Assembly (NCBI GenBank): GCA_016742095.1
Contig: JACVCJ010000012.1
Coordinates: 37,470 to 101,469, forward strand
DNA length: 64,000 nucleotides
Direction of reading: 5' to 3'
Origin: Bacteroidia bacterium
Lineage (GTDB): Bacteria > Bacteroidota > Bacteroidia > CAIKAF01
In this document: positions 32,725-41,881 of the stretch, one piece after another
Layout of the letters: each line of letters starts with the position of its first letter
How positions within the stretch are numbered: position 1 is the first letter of the stretch
Translations under genes and position numbers: made by a program
The notes under the pieces: generated by a model
Told to the model about the DNA's origin: nothing
Database searches by the model: none
Seen by the model: only the letters and a program-made list of their open reading frames with translations

Positions 32725-33954
32725 TCAGGTGTGCCGGGGTTTGGATGTTTTATAGATACCGATGAGGATGCAGGCCATAAGGCAGATAAAGAGCGTGCCT
32801 GCCTGGCGTTCCAGTATGCTTTCGGTAAAAGAGGCGATGGCGGCGGAGAAAGAAAACAACAGGGCGCTGAATTTCTCCGGGAAACGCGTCTGCACCAGGG
32901 GTAGTGCCAGTATGGCCAGCCAGAGCAGCAGTCCGCCGATGCCCAGCCCGGCCCAGGTTTGCAGGTATTCGTTGTGGGCATTGAGTTTTTTGGGCATATA
33001 GCGGTTGTCGCCCGAAAGTTGCAGCTGCCGGTCCAGTTCATCCTGTACGTCGCCGATGCCGCAACCGGTAAAGGGATGCGCTTCGATCAGCGGCAATACG
33101 TTCTTCCAGAGTAAAACGCGCTGACCGGTAGACTGTGCCATGTGTCCTTCGCTGCCCCGGCCGGAATTCAGCAGTTCGTTGTACCCGTAAATGAAACGGC
33201 TGCGGATACCGGGAGACAGCACCAGCAGCAGGGTAGGCAGTATAAGTCCCGCGGCCAGGAAAGCCAGTGCGAAACGCGGATCTTTCTTATAACGGAAGAT
33301 ATACCAGGCAAAGAGCAGAGACGACAGCAGCAGCGCCAGGAACATGATCTTGGCAGAGGCCAGCAGCATGAACACCAGGCAGCAGAGGGCCCCGGCCAGT
33401 TTCAGCAGGCGTTTGCGTCCGCTGTCCTCAAAGGCTTCGCAGGTGAGAAATCCGGCGGCAAACAACTGGTACATGCCCAGGTAGGTAATGTGCATAAAAC
33501 GTGCATAATGCGTATGGAAGAACACGTTGGGATCGCGGTCCTGTGTATATTCCCAGGCGCTCCAGCCCAGTTGTACAAAACCCGAAAGCAGGCAGCCGGC
33601 GGCAAAGGCATACAGCAGGCGACGGTTCTCGCCGCGTTGCAGATCGCTGCCCGTGAGCAGCAGCGGTACCAGCAGGAAAGGCAGTTTTACCATGATCTGC
33701 CTGTGGGCCTCGTCCGCGTTTTCAGACGCCAGTCCCGAGAAAAAGCTCAGCAGGAAGAACGCTCCGAACAGGAAGAAGGCGGGGGAAGACAAAATACGTC
33801 TCAGTATATCGCGCAGCGGGAAAGCAAAGCAGAAACTGAGGATCATGACCGCTTCCACCGGTACCAGGAAGGCCGGTTCAAAGGGCAGCAGAAAGCAGAT
33901 TGCCAGCAGGGAGGCGATGAATATTTTCCGGGCAATACTTCGTATCTGGTTCAT
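32725..33954 (-). CDS. O-antigen ligase/polymerase family membrane protein (second copy)
   Basis: 409-aa polytopic protein with about ten to twelve hydrophobic helices and the Wzy_C-type loop: GQRVLLWKNVLPLIEAHPFTGCGIGD followed by NAHNEYLQTWAGLGIGGLL, the O-antigen ligase / polymerase signature. It would join or polymerise lipid-linked glycans at the periplasmic face. ATG 33954 is chosen over GTG 33981 because a -7 box occupies 33963-33970. It is one of two such genes in the window (other: 40583-41881). Followed without gap by the aspartic protease gene. Confidence 0.85.
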   Translation of the reverse strand: MNQIRSIARKIFIASLLAICFLLPFEPAFLVPVEAVMILSFCFAFPLRDILRRILSSPAFFLFGAFFLLSFFSGLASENADEAHRQIMVKLPFLLVPLLLTGSDLQRGENRRLLYAFAAGCLLSGFVQLGWSAWEYTQDRDPNVFFHTHYARFMHITYLGMYQLFAAGFLTCEAFEDSGRKRLLKLAGALCCLVFMLLASAKIMFLALLLSSLLFAWYIFRYKKDPRFALAFLAAGLILPTLLLVLSPGIRSRFIYGYNELLNSGRGSEGHMAQSTGQRVLLWKNVLPLIEAHPFTGCGIGDVQDELDRQLQLSGDNRYMPKKLNAHNEYLQTWAGLGIGGLLLWLAILALPLVQTRFPEKFSALLFSFSAAIASFTESILERQAGTLFICLMACILIGIYKTSKPRHT

Positions 33955-33962
33955 TCTCCTAT

Positions 33963-33970
33963 CAAAGATA
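33963..33970 (-). promoter_or_regulatory. -7 box in front of the second O-antigen-ligase-like gene
   Basis: CAAAGATA on plus = TATCTTTG on minus; 8 nt from the ATG, predicting a leader of about 4 nt. Confidence 0.5.
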
Positions 33971-33989
33971 GGAATTCCCACACATATAA

Positions 33990-36026
33990 TTATTGCATAT
34001 TCCCATACTGAAATGAGGACAGGGGGAAGTTGCCGGTGGTCATAAGCTGCCAGCTGCTGTTCCCCCCCAACGATACCTTCCAGCCACCATCATAGGTCAT
34101 AATATCGCTCTTGCCGTCGGCGTTCAGATCCCCGACCACCAGGTTCTGCGGTGAATGTCCTGAAGATGCCAGTGCAGCCCAGGTTACACTCGTGCCGTTC
34201 TCGTTGTAATACCAGGTACTCAGGTTGGTATAGAAAACATCGGTAGTGCCGTTGCCGTTAAAATCGCCGGTCTTCATGCGGTTGTATTCGTATGGGTATC
34301 CATGGGTGAAAGTGGTCCAGCTGCCGCCGTCGAATGAGATGTACCAGGTAGTACCGCTGGGTAACAGTACATCGGTGATCTGGGTATTGGTACCGGGGTA
34401 ACTGAATTTACCAAAGAGCAGCTGCCCCATTGTACTGGACGAGGTCACCCAGGTGCTCCAGCCGGGAGCGTTCCCGTGCGATACCAGCCAGGCGCTGCCC
34501 GTGGTCATGAACATATCGGTGTAGTTATCTGCATCAAAATTCCCGAACTGTATCTGTGGTATAAAATTATAATTGATGGTGGAATTGGGTGTGATGGTGC
34601 CGGCGTTGTAGGTAGAACTGGCCAGCATGTTCCAGTTGTTCCGGTACCCGGTGTTCAGGGGCAGCCATTCCCAGGCTGAACCGTTCATGCGGATAATATC
34701 TGTATTGCCGTCGCCGTTAAAATCGCCGAAATAATAATCCATCGTCTGTACGTCGGTGGCTATCCAGCCTGAGCCTGCCAGTGTAGGGTTATAGGCTGAA
34801 TGAAGCAGGTCGTTGCGGGAAGGGATACGTATCAGGTTATCGGTACGGGTCTTATCCCAGGTCTCGCGTACGTACCAGCCGAGGTAGGAGTTGTTGTATA
34901 TGTTGTTCACCGCTACGATATTACCATAGAGGTTAGACGAGTTGCCGGGTATTTGTCCGGCATCGCGCTGCTGTGTGATGGCCGAAGAGCTCGTGCTGAA
35001 TATGCTGCCGGTACTGAATATATTATTGTCGATCAGGCAGAGCGTGGTTGGCCTTCCCACCGGAAAAATATTCGCCTGTGCATTGGTACTGGTAAAAAGA
35101 TTGTGGTGAATATGCATAAAACTTCCGGCATCGGTACTGGTACTGCTGTTGTTGCCGTGCATATCCACGTTTGACTGGTTATGCGAGCTGCCGGCCCCGA
35201 AAATATTGCAGGACAGTTCATAGCCCGATTGCGGCGAACCCACACCCGCAATATGATGCCTGCTGTTGGTAAATTCGTTGGCGTAGATACGGGCGTATGC
35301 CTTGTATACCATAATGGCATAGCCGCGTGCCCCATCGGCATTGGCATAGACATTATTGCTGAAATTATTATGGTGTATGCGGAATGCATTATCGTGCAAT
35401 GTATAACTGTTGTTGGACGGACTTACCTCCGACACACGCACGGCATCCATCCAAAAGGAAAGATCGTTGTTATCGATCTCGATATTGCCAAGATAGCCAC
35501 TGCCCTGGCCATAGGCCTGTATACCCACCGAATAATCGCCGTGTCCCTGCAGACGTATACCGCTTATACGTACATTGCTTACCCTTATATCGAAAAGCGG
35601 AGCCGTAACCAGGTCTTTCAAACGGACCAGCGGCCCGGCCGAACCGCCCTGACCGCGGTTACCGGCAATGGTTATGCCTTTGTCTATCACAATACTGTTT
35701 TGTGCTTCCACGATACAGGAAGGATGTATGTAAATAACATCTCCCGGGTTGGAAGACGCGATCACCGTACTGAGCTCTATGCCGAGTTCCTGTGGAGTTT
35801 TGGGCGTATTATCCGGGTGATCGGGCAGAATGGTCTTATTACCGCCGGTTACGATATTCGCATAACCCGACCCACCGGCGATCGGAGCCTGGCTGTCGCA
35901 ATACGAAAAAGGGACACTTGTTCCCGATTTGGCCAGCAGGGGGATGGGCCGGGATATTTCTCCGTCTTTTTTACAGCTTAGGAAAAGCAGGCAAAGGGTT
36001 GTGCACAGATAGAACAGTTTTTTCAT
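33990..36026 (-). CDS. Lipoprotein with parallel beta-helix and FG-GAP/VCBS-like repeats
   Basis: 678 aa. Lipoprotein signal MKKLFYLCTTLCLLFLSC (Cys18). Residues about 70-410 form a right-handed beta-helix of the pectate-lyase/NosD kind (DVIYIHPSCIVEAQNSIVIDKGITIAGNRG, VRISGIRLQGHGDYSVGIQAY, NNDLSFWMDAVRV, SRHHIAGVG, HIHHNLF). The C-terminal third has FG-GAP/VCBS-like calcium repeats (FGDFNGDGNTDIIRM, FGNFDADNYTDMFMT, TGDFNGNGTTDVFYT, VGDLNADGKSDIMTY). Sits in the polysaccharide locus, so a surface glycan-binding or -cleaving protein is inferred; no catalytic residues assigned. Confidence 0.82.
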   Translation of the reverse strand: MKKLFYLCTTLCLLFLSCKKDGEISRPIPLLAKSGTSVPFSYCDSQAPIAGGSGYANIVTGGNKTILPDHPDNTPKTPQELGIELSTVIASSNPGDVIYIHPSCIVEAQNSIVIDKGITIAGNRGQGGSAGPLVRLKDLVTAPLFDIRVSNVRISGIRLQGHGDYSVGIQAYGQGSGYLGNIEIDNNDLSFWMDAVRVSEVSPSNNSYTLHDNAFRIHHNNFSNNVYANADGARGYAIMVYKAYARIYANEFTNSRHHIAGVGSPQSGYELSCNIFGAGSSHNQSNVDMHGNNSSTSTDAGSFMHIHHNLFTSTNAQANIFPVGRPTTLCLIDNNIFSTGSIFSTSSSAITQQRDAGQIPGNSSNLYGNIVAVNNIYNNSYLGWYVRETWDKTRTDNLIRIPSRNDLLHSAYNPTLAGSGWIATDVQTMDYYFGDFNGDGNTDIIRMNGSAWEWLPLNTGYRNNWNMLASSTYNAGTITPNSTINYNFIPQIQFGNFDADNYTDMFMTTGSAWLVSHGNAPGWSTWVTSSSTMGQLLFGKFSYPGTNTQITDVLLPSGTTWYISFDGGSWTTFTHGYPYEYNRMKTGDFNGNGTTDVFYTNLSTWYYNENGTSVTWAALASSGHSPQNLVVGDLNADGKSDIMTYDGGWKVSLGGNSSWQLMTTGNFPLSSFQYGNMQ

Positions 36027-36045
36027 ATATGGATATAGGTTCGTT

Positions 36046-37056
36046 TCAGCGGGAAAGTATACTGCTTTTGTTGTCCGGGGTTTTATCGAGGAGCAGAAAA
36101 TCGTATATGCCTTTCAAATACCCCCGGCCGTAGGCAAAATGCAGGGTCCAGAAGGCGCGCAGAATACGCAGTACCGTGGGCATATGCTGCGAAAGCCGGA
36201 AGGCCGCCGCCAGGGAAGCGCCTGTGTACAGCATTATTACAGCCAGGTAAGCGTAAATAAGCGGACAGAACAGCAGGGCCGGCAGCCAGCCCAGGCAGAG
36301 AAAAAGCAGCCAGAGTGCGGGGACCAGTTGCCGCAGCGTGGTAACGGCCTTGTGTTTCCTGTTCACAAATACCTTCCAGTAGCCGTACTGGTAATACTGG
36401 CGCTGCAGTTTGGCAAAAGAGGCACGTACAAAATACCGGCATTTTATCTCGGGCGAGAGCCATATTTTAAAGCCTGCTTTCAGGATACGATAGTTGAATT
36501 CGTCGTCCTGGTTGCGGATGAGGCTTTCATCGAAATAGCCGCATTTTTCAAAAACCTCTTTTTTATAGGCGCCGAAGGCAACAGTATCTACATAGCCGCT
36601 GGCCGTATGGGTGCGGAAATGCGCATTGCCCACGCCAAAAACGGACGACATGGCCTTACCGATGGCCTCGGAAACTTCGTTCTCGTGTACGTTCTCGATG
36701 ATCCCGCCCACACAGCCGATCTGCGGGTCCTGTGCGAACGCACGGATGCAGGCATTAATGTAATCGGGATGCAGGGTGGCATGGGCGCCGAGTATAATGG
36801 CAAAATCAAAGCCGGGCACGCGCAGGCCCAGGTTCAGGGCAAACGGTGTGGTGCGTTGTGGGTTTTCGAGATAATGTATGAACGGGTACTGCCGCTCATA
36901 GCCGCGGATAATCTCCACGGTTCCGTCGTCGCTGAGGCCGTCGCACACGTATACGTTCAGCAGGTCCTTGTCGTGATCCAGCGCAACGAGCGAGTCGAGA
37001 CAGGGAGCGATATAGGCAGCTTCGTTACGGCAGGGGATCACGATATGTACTTTCAT
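36046..37056 (-). CDS. Glycosyltransferase family 2
   Basis: 336-aa enzyme with an N-terminal GT-A domain: MKVHIVIPCRNEAAYIAPCLDSL, VYVCDGLSDDGT (nucleotide-sugar binding), FAIILGAHATLHPDYI in place of a strict DxD, and RNQDDEFNYRILKAG (ED/DDE catalytic region). A C-terminal pair of membrane helices (LVPALWLLFLCLGWLPALLF, IYAYLAVIMLYTGASLAAA) anchors it to the inner membrane. ATG 37056 begins at the conserved first strand; the longer frame from 37119 is unlikely. Polysaccharide locus, 14 nt after GT4; resembles ExoA-like transferases. Confidence 0.88.
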   Translation of the reverse strand: MKVHIVIPCRNEAAYIAPCLDSLVALDHDKDLLNVYVCDGLSDDGTVEIIRGYERQYPFIHYLENPQRTTPFALNLGLRVPGFDFAIILGAHATLHPDYINACIRAFAQDPQIGCVGGIIENVHENEVSEAIGKAMSSVFGVGNAHFRTHTASGYVDTVAFGAYKKEVFEKCGYFDESLIRNQDDEFNYRILKAGFKIWLSPEIKCRYFVRASFAKLQRQYYQYGYWKVFVNRKHKAVTTLRQLVPALWLLFLCLGWLPALLFCPLIYAYLAVIMLYTGASLAAAFRLSQHMPTVLRILRAFWTLHFAYGRGYLKGIYDFLLLDKTPDNKSSILSR

Positions 37057-37070
37057 AAGCGTATTTCTGA

Positions 37071-38174
37071 TTAAAGCTGGTTGTAAAAACCGAGTAGTTT
37101 GTTTTTTTCGGCTTCCCAACTGTATTGTTCCTCGATGGCCTTGCGCCCGTTACGCCCCATTTGCATGCCCAGGGCCGTATCGTTGCATAAACGGGTAATG
37201 GCGGCGGCAATTTCAGCCGGGTCTTCCGGGTTTACGCAAATGCCGCAGTGGTTCTTTTCGATCACTTCTTTCCACAACGGAAAGTGCGAGCCGATCACGG
37301 GAATGCCGGCAGCCATGTACTCGAACATCTTGTTGGGCTGGGCATCCACATGATTGGGCAGTCCCAGGAAGGTAACCATCCCGGCGCGGGAGGCATGCAT
37401 GCATTTTACCACTTCGGCGCGGCTGATGCTGCCCATGTATTCGGTCTTTTTAAAGCCGTTCAGCGCTTTTACCTCGTCTGCATACGCTTCCGGTGAAAAA
37501 TTGCCGGCCAGTTTCAGGCGGATGCCTTCCGTCTGTTCCATGGCCTGTACCAGGAAGCTGATGCCGCGTATGCGTGTGATACCTCCGATATAGCAAACGG
37601 CGTTCTCTTTGGGAGCGTCAAAGTCGGGCGGAGTGAACTCGGCCAGCAGGGGAAAATTGTTTATATCAAGCGTATTGGAATTGATCTGCAGGAAACGGTC
37701 GCGGATGGCAGGTGTAGCCGTAAGTACCCCGTCGATACGGCGCGCCACCCGGTTCTCAAACCCTTCGAACAGGGCAGAGGTGATACGGCGCAGCGGAGCC
37801 GGTATCCAGTACTTGCCCATGATCTGCCGGGGTACGTCCTCATGGGCATCGTAGATCACTTTTTTGCCTTTTTTTTTCAGTTTCAGGGCGATGCGCAGCA
37901 GTTCCGGATCGTGAAAATGATATATATCGGCATTTACAGAAAGCGCTTTTTCGTATACACGGTTCACGGTTTCGTACATGCGTTTTATCCGTCCGCCGGT
38001 ACTTTTGGGAACAAATACGATCTGTACGCCGTTTTTAGTATAGTCATCATGCGTGCCTGCGGCAACCAGTGTTACGCGGTGCCCGGCCGCGGCAAGTGAA
38101 CTGCATTCCTTGATGAATATACGTATATCTTCGGCGGGATGGGCGGACGTAATATGACAGATATGCATGCTCAT
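37071..38174 (-). CDS. Glycosyltransferase family 4
   Basis: 367-aa GT-B enzyme. N-terminal Rossmann part (MSMHICHITSAHPAEDIRIF, YHFHDPELLRIALKLK, VIYDAHEDVPRQIM) and C-terminal part with nucleotide-sugar site: VCYIGGITRIRGI, YMGSISRAEVVKCMHASRAGMVTFL, PNKMFEYMAAGIPVIGS (GT4 E-x7-E region). Starts with an ATGA overlap on the upstream GT4 gene. Probably transfers a sugar during repeat-unit assembly. Confidence 0.9.
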   Translation of the reverse strand: MSMHICHITSAHPAEDIRIFIKECSSLAAAGHRVTLVAAGTHDDYTKNGVQIVFVPKSTGGRIKRMYETVNRVYEKALSVNADIYHFHDPELLRIALKLKKKGKKVIYDAHEDVPRQIMGKYWIPAPLRRITSALFEGFENRVARRIDGVLTATPAIRDRFLQINSNTLDINNFPLLAEFTPPDFDAPKENAVCYIGGITRIRGISFLVQAMEQTEGIRLKLAGNFSPEAYADEVKALNGFKKTEYMGSISRAEVVKCMHASRAGMVTFLGLPNHVDAQPNKMFEYMAAGIPVIGSHFPLWKEVIEKNHCGICVNPEDPAEIAAAITRLCNDTALGMQMGRNGRKAIEEQYSWEAEKNKLLGFYNQL

Positions 38175-39328
38175 GAGACTGCTGGATCGATGATCGGTTT
38201 ATAAATATCCGTTATTTTTTTTACAAATGCTTCCTCCGAATAGTGTTCGATGGCAAACTGCCGGATGTATACCTTTTCGTAACGTTCTGCATTCCGACGC
38301 AGTTCCAGCATGGCCGCCGCGTAACTGCTTACTTCAAAATCTTTGGTAAGGATACCGGTTTTCGGATCGCGCAGGATGGATTCCGGACCCAGGCAGGGCG
38401 TGCTGATCACCGGGATACCACAGCTCAGCGCCTCGATGGCCACCACGCCGAAGGTTTCCCTGTGGCTGGAAATAAGGTAGGCCGAAGCCTGCTGCATATG
38501 GTCGCGCACCTGTTCGCGGCTCAGTGCGCCTGTAAACTGTATGTGCCGCTGCAGACCGAAGAGCACAGACTGCTCTAGTCTTTTGCGTGTGGGGCCATCC
38601 CCCGCAATGATCAGACGACTGTCGGGAAAGTGTTTCCGGAACAGTAGAAAGGCCTTTATCTGTAATTCCTGGTTCTTAAGCGGTATCAGGCCGGCTGCGG
38701 AAAAAAAGGTAAAGATCTCCGGTTTTCCGGCTCCCGGTGTAAAAAACTGTGTATCCACCAGGTTGGGCACTATATGGAAAGGGAGTCCGCTGAATTTTTC
38801 CATGGCGGCGGCCGAACCGGGACTTACGGCGATCCGGGCCGAAGCGTTCGTATATACTTCCAGCGCAGCTTTTCGCTGTGCCTGTGGTACGGAATCGTTC
38901 AGGAAATTGGAAGAGTGCTCGCTGATCACATAGGGAATGCCGTACTTTTTTTTCAGTTCCAGCGCCAGTGTCCCCGCCTGGAAATTATGCACGTGTACCA
39001 GGTCGGGCCGGCCATGCAGCTGTATGTACTTTTCGTACAGCTCCAGTCCTTTTTTGCGTATGATGCGCAGCGGACGTATACGGGTGAAAGGCACCTGGAA
39101 AAAGCGGTACACATAGGTATCTACGCCGTAGTACCGGTATTCACTTTCGTACATGAAGCCTCCGCCCACATCGGAACTCAGGAAGCTTTTCAGGGAGATG
39201 GGCTGCACACAGATAAAGCCGGTCTTTATGCCTGCCTTTGCCAGCGCAGCGGCCTGGTCGGCAAAGAAAATGCCGCCGTACGGCGTGAACGGGTTCGGCA
39301 GCGATGAGGAAAGCATTAGTATGTGCAT
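38171..39328 (-). CDS. Glycosyltransferase family 4
   Basis: 385-aa GT-B enzyme: ILMLSSSLPNPFTPYGGIFFADQA at the N-terminus, LVHVHNFQAGTLAL, VISEHSSNF, then VSPGSAAAMEKFSG, FFSAAGLIPLKNQELQIKAFLLF, RLIIAGDGPTRKRLE and the C-terminal SSHRETFGVVAIEALSCGIPVIST (classic GT4 E-x7-E motif). Five-nt gap after wzx, 4-nt overlap with the next GT4: tightly packed polysaccharide operon. Confidence 0.92.
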   Translation of the reverse strand: MHILMLSSSLPNPFTPYGGIFFADQAAALAKAGIKTGFICVQPISLKSFLSSDVGGGFMYESEYRYYGVDTYVYRFFQVPFTRIRPLRIIRKKGLELYEKYIQLHGRPDLVHVHNFQAGTLALELKKKYGIPYVISEHSSNFLNDSVPQAQRKAALEVYTNASARIAVSPGSAAAMEKFSGLPFHIVPNLVDTQFFTPGAGKPEIFTFFSAAGLIPLKNQELQIKAFLLFRKHFPDSRLIIAGDGPTRKRLEQSVLFGLQRHIQFTGALSREQVRDHMQQASAYLISSHRETFGVVAIEALSCGIPVISTPCLGPESILRDPKTGILTKDFEVSSYAAAMLELRRNAERYEKVYIRQFAIEHYSEEAFVKKITDIYKPIIDPAVS

Positions 39329-39333
39329 TGTAT

Positions 39334-40614
39334 TCAGGACCTGCTTATTTTTTGCAATCTAACCAAAGCAGCAAAAATAGCGATTATATAATGAATAAGC
39401 TGCGCCCCGGTAAAGAAGTACAGGGTGGTCATAAAATCGCCGTACAGGGTGTGCGCCAGGGAAATGGAACCGATGACCAGCAGCAGGTGCAGCGAATCGA
39501 TCACGAACATGGTGCGCTGCATGTTCAGCTTCAGGTAAATGAAGGAGAGCGACGAAGAAATGAAGGCCAGGGCCATCCACAGCGACATAATGCGGGCCAC
39601 GGGCAGCATCAGTTCCCATTTTGCGCCCAGTACGTACACCACCCAGCTGTTGGGCAGTGCGTAGAGCGTAAGCGGCATCAGGGCGGCTGGAACGGCCAGT
39701 ACGCCCGCAAAGGCCAGGTATTTGCTGCGCAGGGAACGCAGGTCGTCGATCTCGGCCAGGCGGCGGAAAAAAACCTGCCCGATGGCGGCAGAAATAATGC
39801 CGCTGGCCACGCCGATGTAACTCACACTTACGCCGATGACGCCCAGTTTGTCTTCGCCGTAGTAATACTCGAAAAGGTTGAAATACAGTACGGTGATCAG
39901 CGAACCGATGATGGCGGCAGGCATGATGTACAGCGGGTACCTGCGTTGCGAGCGGACCAGCGTTTTCAGGTAACTGCGGGAATAGAGCCGCCGGTCGCTT
40001 TGCAGGCGCCGGGCATAAATACGCCACTGTTGCAGGGCCGAGAACAGCTGGCCTGTAATACGTCCCCAGACCAGTCCGGTGCCCACCTGTGCCAGACCCA
40101 GCCCGATCTTGGTACTTTCGGCGGCCAGGGTATTGTATACTTTGCCCATGCTCATGCGGCCGAACCATTGTTCGCGGTTGAAACGATACGAAATGGCGTT
40201 GAAAATTCCGCCCGCAGCGATGCTCAGCGGCAGGGGCCAGAGCCAGAGCGCGGGTTCGTCCCAGATATGCAGCAGACGGGCGCCGAGGAAGTAGAGAATA
40301 AGCCCGGTGAGAAAAACGCCGGCCGTTAAAAAACTCAGTGTAAGGCAAAGGAACATCAGGTTGGCCTGGTCTTTTTTGCGGTGACTGGTCACAATGGCCA
40401 TTTCGTACTTGCCGGAGGCCGCGCCGATAAAAAGTTCACTGGTGGCGGTGTAAAGTGAAAGTATGCCGAACTGCGCCGGTGTGTAAAAGGAACTCTGCAG
40501 CAGGGGCAGTACCAGGAAGGGAATGGCCTGTGCCAGCATATTGCCGGATGCCACCTGCAGCACCTGGTACAGGAAGCTGCCCTTAGATATTTTGGGTTTC
40601 CGGCTCATGACCAT
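39334..40614 (-). CDS. Oligosaccharide flippase (Wzx-like, polysaccharide biosynthesis protein)
   Basis: 426-aa polytopic MOP-superfamily protein, about 12 helices in two halves (LAQAIPFLVLPLLQSSFYTPAQFGILSLY, FLCLTLSFLTAGVFLTGLILYFLG, PLYIMPAAIIGSLITVLYFN, YIGVASGIISAAIGQVFFRRL, HLLLVIGSISLAHTLYG). Moves the lipid-linked repeat unit across the inner membrane. Its 5' end overlaps the O-antigen ligase gene by 26-32 nt depending on ATG 40608 or 40614. A 329-aa open frame in another register here is a shadow. Confidence 0.88.
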   Translation of the reverse strand: MVMSRKPKISKGSFLYQVLQVASGNMLAQAIPFLVLPLLQSSFYTPAQFGILSLYTATSELFIGAASGKYEMAIVTSHRKKDQANLMFLCLTLSFLTAGVFLTGLILYFLGARLLHIWDEPALWLWPLPLSIAAGGIFNAISYRFNREQWFGRMSMGKVYNTLAAESTKIGLGLAQVGTGLVWGRITGQLFSALQQWRIYARRLQSDRRLYSRSYLKTLVRSQRRYPLYIMPAAIIGSLITVLYFNLFEYYYGEDKLGVIGVSVSYIGVASGIISAAIGQVFFRRLAEIDDLRSLRSKYLAFAGVLAVPAALMPLTLYALPNSWVVYVLGAKWELMLPVARIMSLWMALAFISSSLSFIYLKLNMQRTMFVIDSLHLLLVIGSISLAHTLYGDFMTTLYFFTGAQLIHYIIAIFAALVRLQKISRS

Positions 40615-41881
40615 TCAGTATAAATCCGCTCAGCCAGTTCAGTATGGCCAGGTAGGCCCAGGCTACGGGCGAATTTAAGAAAGAACTGTTTACCATCATA
40701 ATTATCGGTAAAGAACCCAGCATCAGCAGCATGACCCATAAAGAAGGCTTTCGGCGGATGTTTTTGAGGATACGCACCAGCAGCCACACGCCCCAGGCGA
40801 TCCAGGCCAGCAGGATACCAATGCCGTACTGTGTAAATATTTCAATGGCCCCGAAGTGCGGACTTACAATGCCATTGGTGTATTTTGCCTTGCGGTATTT
40901 TTTCATGTAGTGCACGAACTGCCCCGGACCAATGCCCAGGTAATTGCTTTTGCGGGCAAATTCCAGGCCTTCGATCATCAGGGTATAGCGAACGGAACCG
41001 CTTCCGGTGCCGGCTTTCAGTTCCAGGTTCTCCACATTTTCCATGCGTACCTGCAATACCTGGTTCTTTTTGGAATAGTACACGAAAGCCATACCCAGCG
41101 TACTGATCAGCACGGCGGCCAGCTTCAGCTTGTTGGGCCGGAAGAACTGGTAGATGGTCTCCCGGAAGAAGAACAACAGCAGTAACTGCAGAGCTATGAA
41201 AATGAGTATGTTGAATTTAGACAGCGTGAGCCACAAGGCCAGGAACGACAGTAGGAAAAGTATCCCGGAAACGTTGCGGCGGTAACCTTTGAGCATGGAA
41301 TACACCCACACAAAAGCGCCCAGCGACAGGAACATGCCGAAGTGGTTGGGATTACCGAAGGTAGAGGCCGGCGATAACTGTACGAAATGGATATCGTAGT
41401 ACAGCTGCAGTTTCTGACTATAAGGCGAGGGCAGGTGCGTGCGGGTGATCACTTCCAGGAAGGCGATGATGAGGGTAAAGGCCGTGCCCCAGGCCAGGCC
41501 GGTCCATATTTTTTCAAAAGGCTTTTCGCTGCGGATGGCCGCTTCTTTCAGTACCCAGAGGAAGGAGGCGCCCAGTGCCACATTGCTGAGTTCCTTCACC
41601 GCCTCAAAGGGTTTGCTTACGAGGAACAGCGATACGCCGCCGTACAGAAGCATCAGCAGGGGAACGGCCAGGAACCAGGTATCGGTGCCGGTAAAGGGTA
41701 CTTTTTTCTCACGTACGTTCAGGAATACATACCAGAGGCTGGCTGTTATCAGTAACAAACGTAACGGGTACAGGCTAAAGGGACCAAGGTCCACGGCCAG
41801 TATGTCCGACCCTGTGCTCAGGGTAAACAGTAACAGGTACAGTATGCCGGCATGTATTTTTTGCCTGGGAATATTTTTCAT
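40583..41881 (-). CDS. O-antigen ligase/polymerase family membrane protein (first copy)
   Basis: 432-aa membrane protein with about eleven helices and a periplasmic loop typical of Wzy/WaaL proteins: SVRYTLMIEGLEFARKSNYLGIGPGQFVHYMKK followed by PHFGAIEIFTQYGIGILLAWI. Upstream FGNPNHFGMFLSLGAFVWVYSM is also typical. Its start codon follows the trmD stop with no spacing (TAGATG), and it runs into wzx by overlap. Next to Wzx and three glycosyltransferases it is the best candidate for the repeat-unit polymerase (Wzy). Confidence 0.86.
   Translation of the reverse strand: MKNIPRQKIHAGILYLLLFTLSTGSDILAVDLGPFSLYPLRLLLITASLWYVFLNVREKKVPFTGTDTWFLAVPLLMLLYGGVSLFLVSKPFEAVKELSNVALGASFLWVLKEAAIRSEKPFEKIWTGLAWGTAFTLIIAFLEVITRTHLPSPYSQKLQLYYDIHFVQLSPASTFGNPNHFGMFLSLGAFVWVYSMLKGYRRNVSGILFLLSFLALWLTLSKFNILIFIALQLLLLFFFRETIYQFFRPNKLKLAAVLISTLGMAFVYYSKKNQVLQVRMENVENLELKAGTGSGSVRYTLMIEGLEFARKSNYLGIGPGQFVHYMKKYRKAKYTNGIVSPHFGAIEIFTQYGIGILLAWIAWGVWLLVRILKNIRRKPSLWVMLLMLGSLPIIMMVNSSFLNSPVAWAYLAILNWLSGFILNGHEPETQNI

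Noticed and set aside
32724..33041. 106-codon N-terminal extension of the aspartic protease
   Set aside because: Lies out of frame over the O-antigen ligase coding sequence; the protease start at 32723 fits the operon spacing.
39304..40348. Long frames (341 aa plus, 329 aa minus) over wzx
   Set aside because: Other registers of a GC-rich membrane-protein gene; Arg/His/Pro-rich translations.
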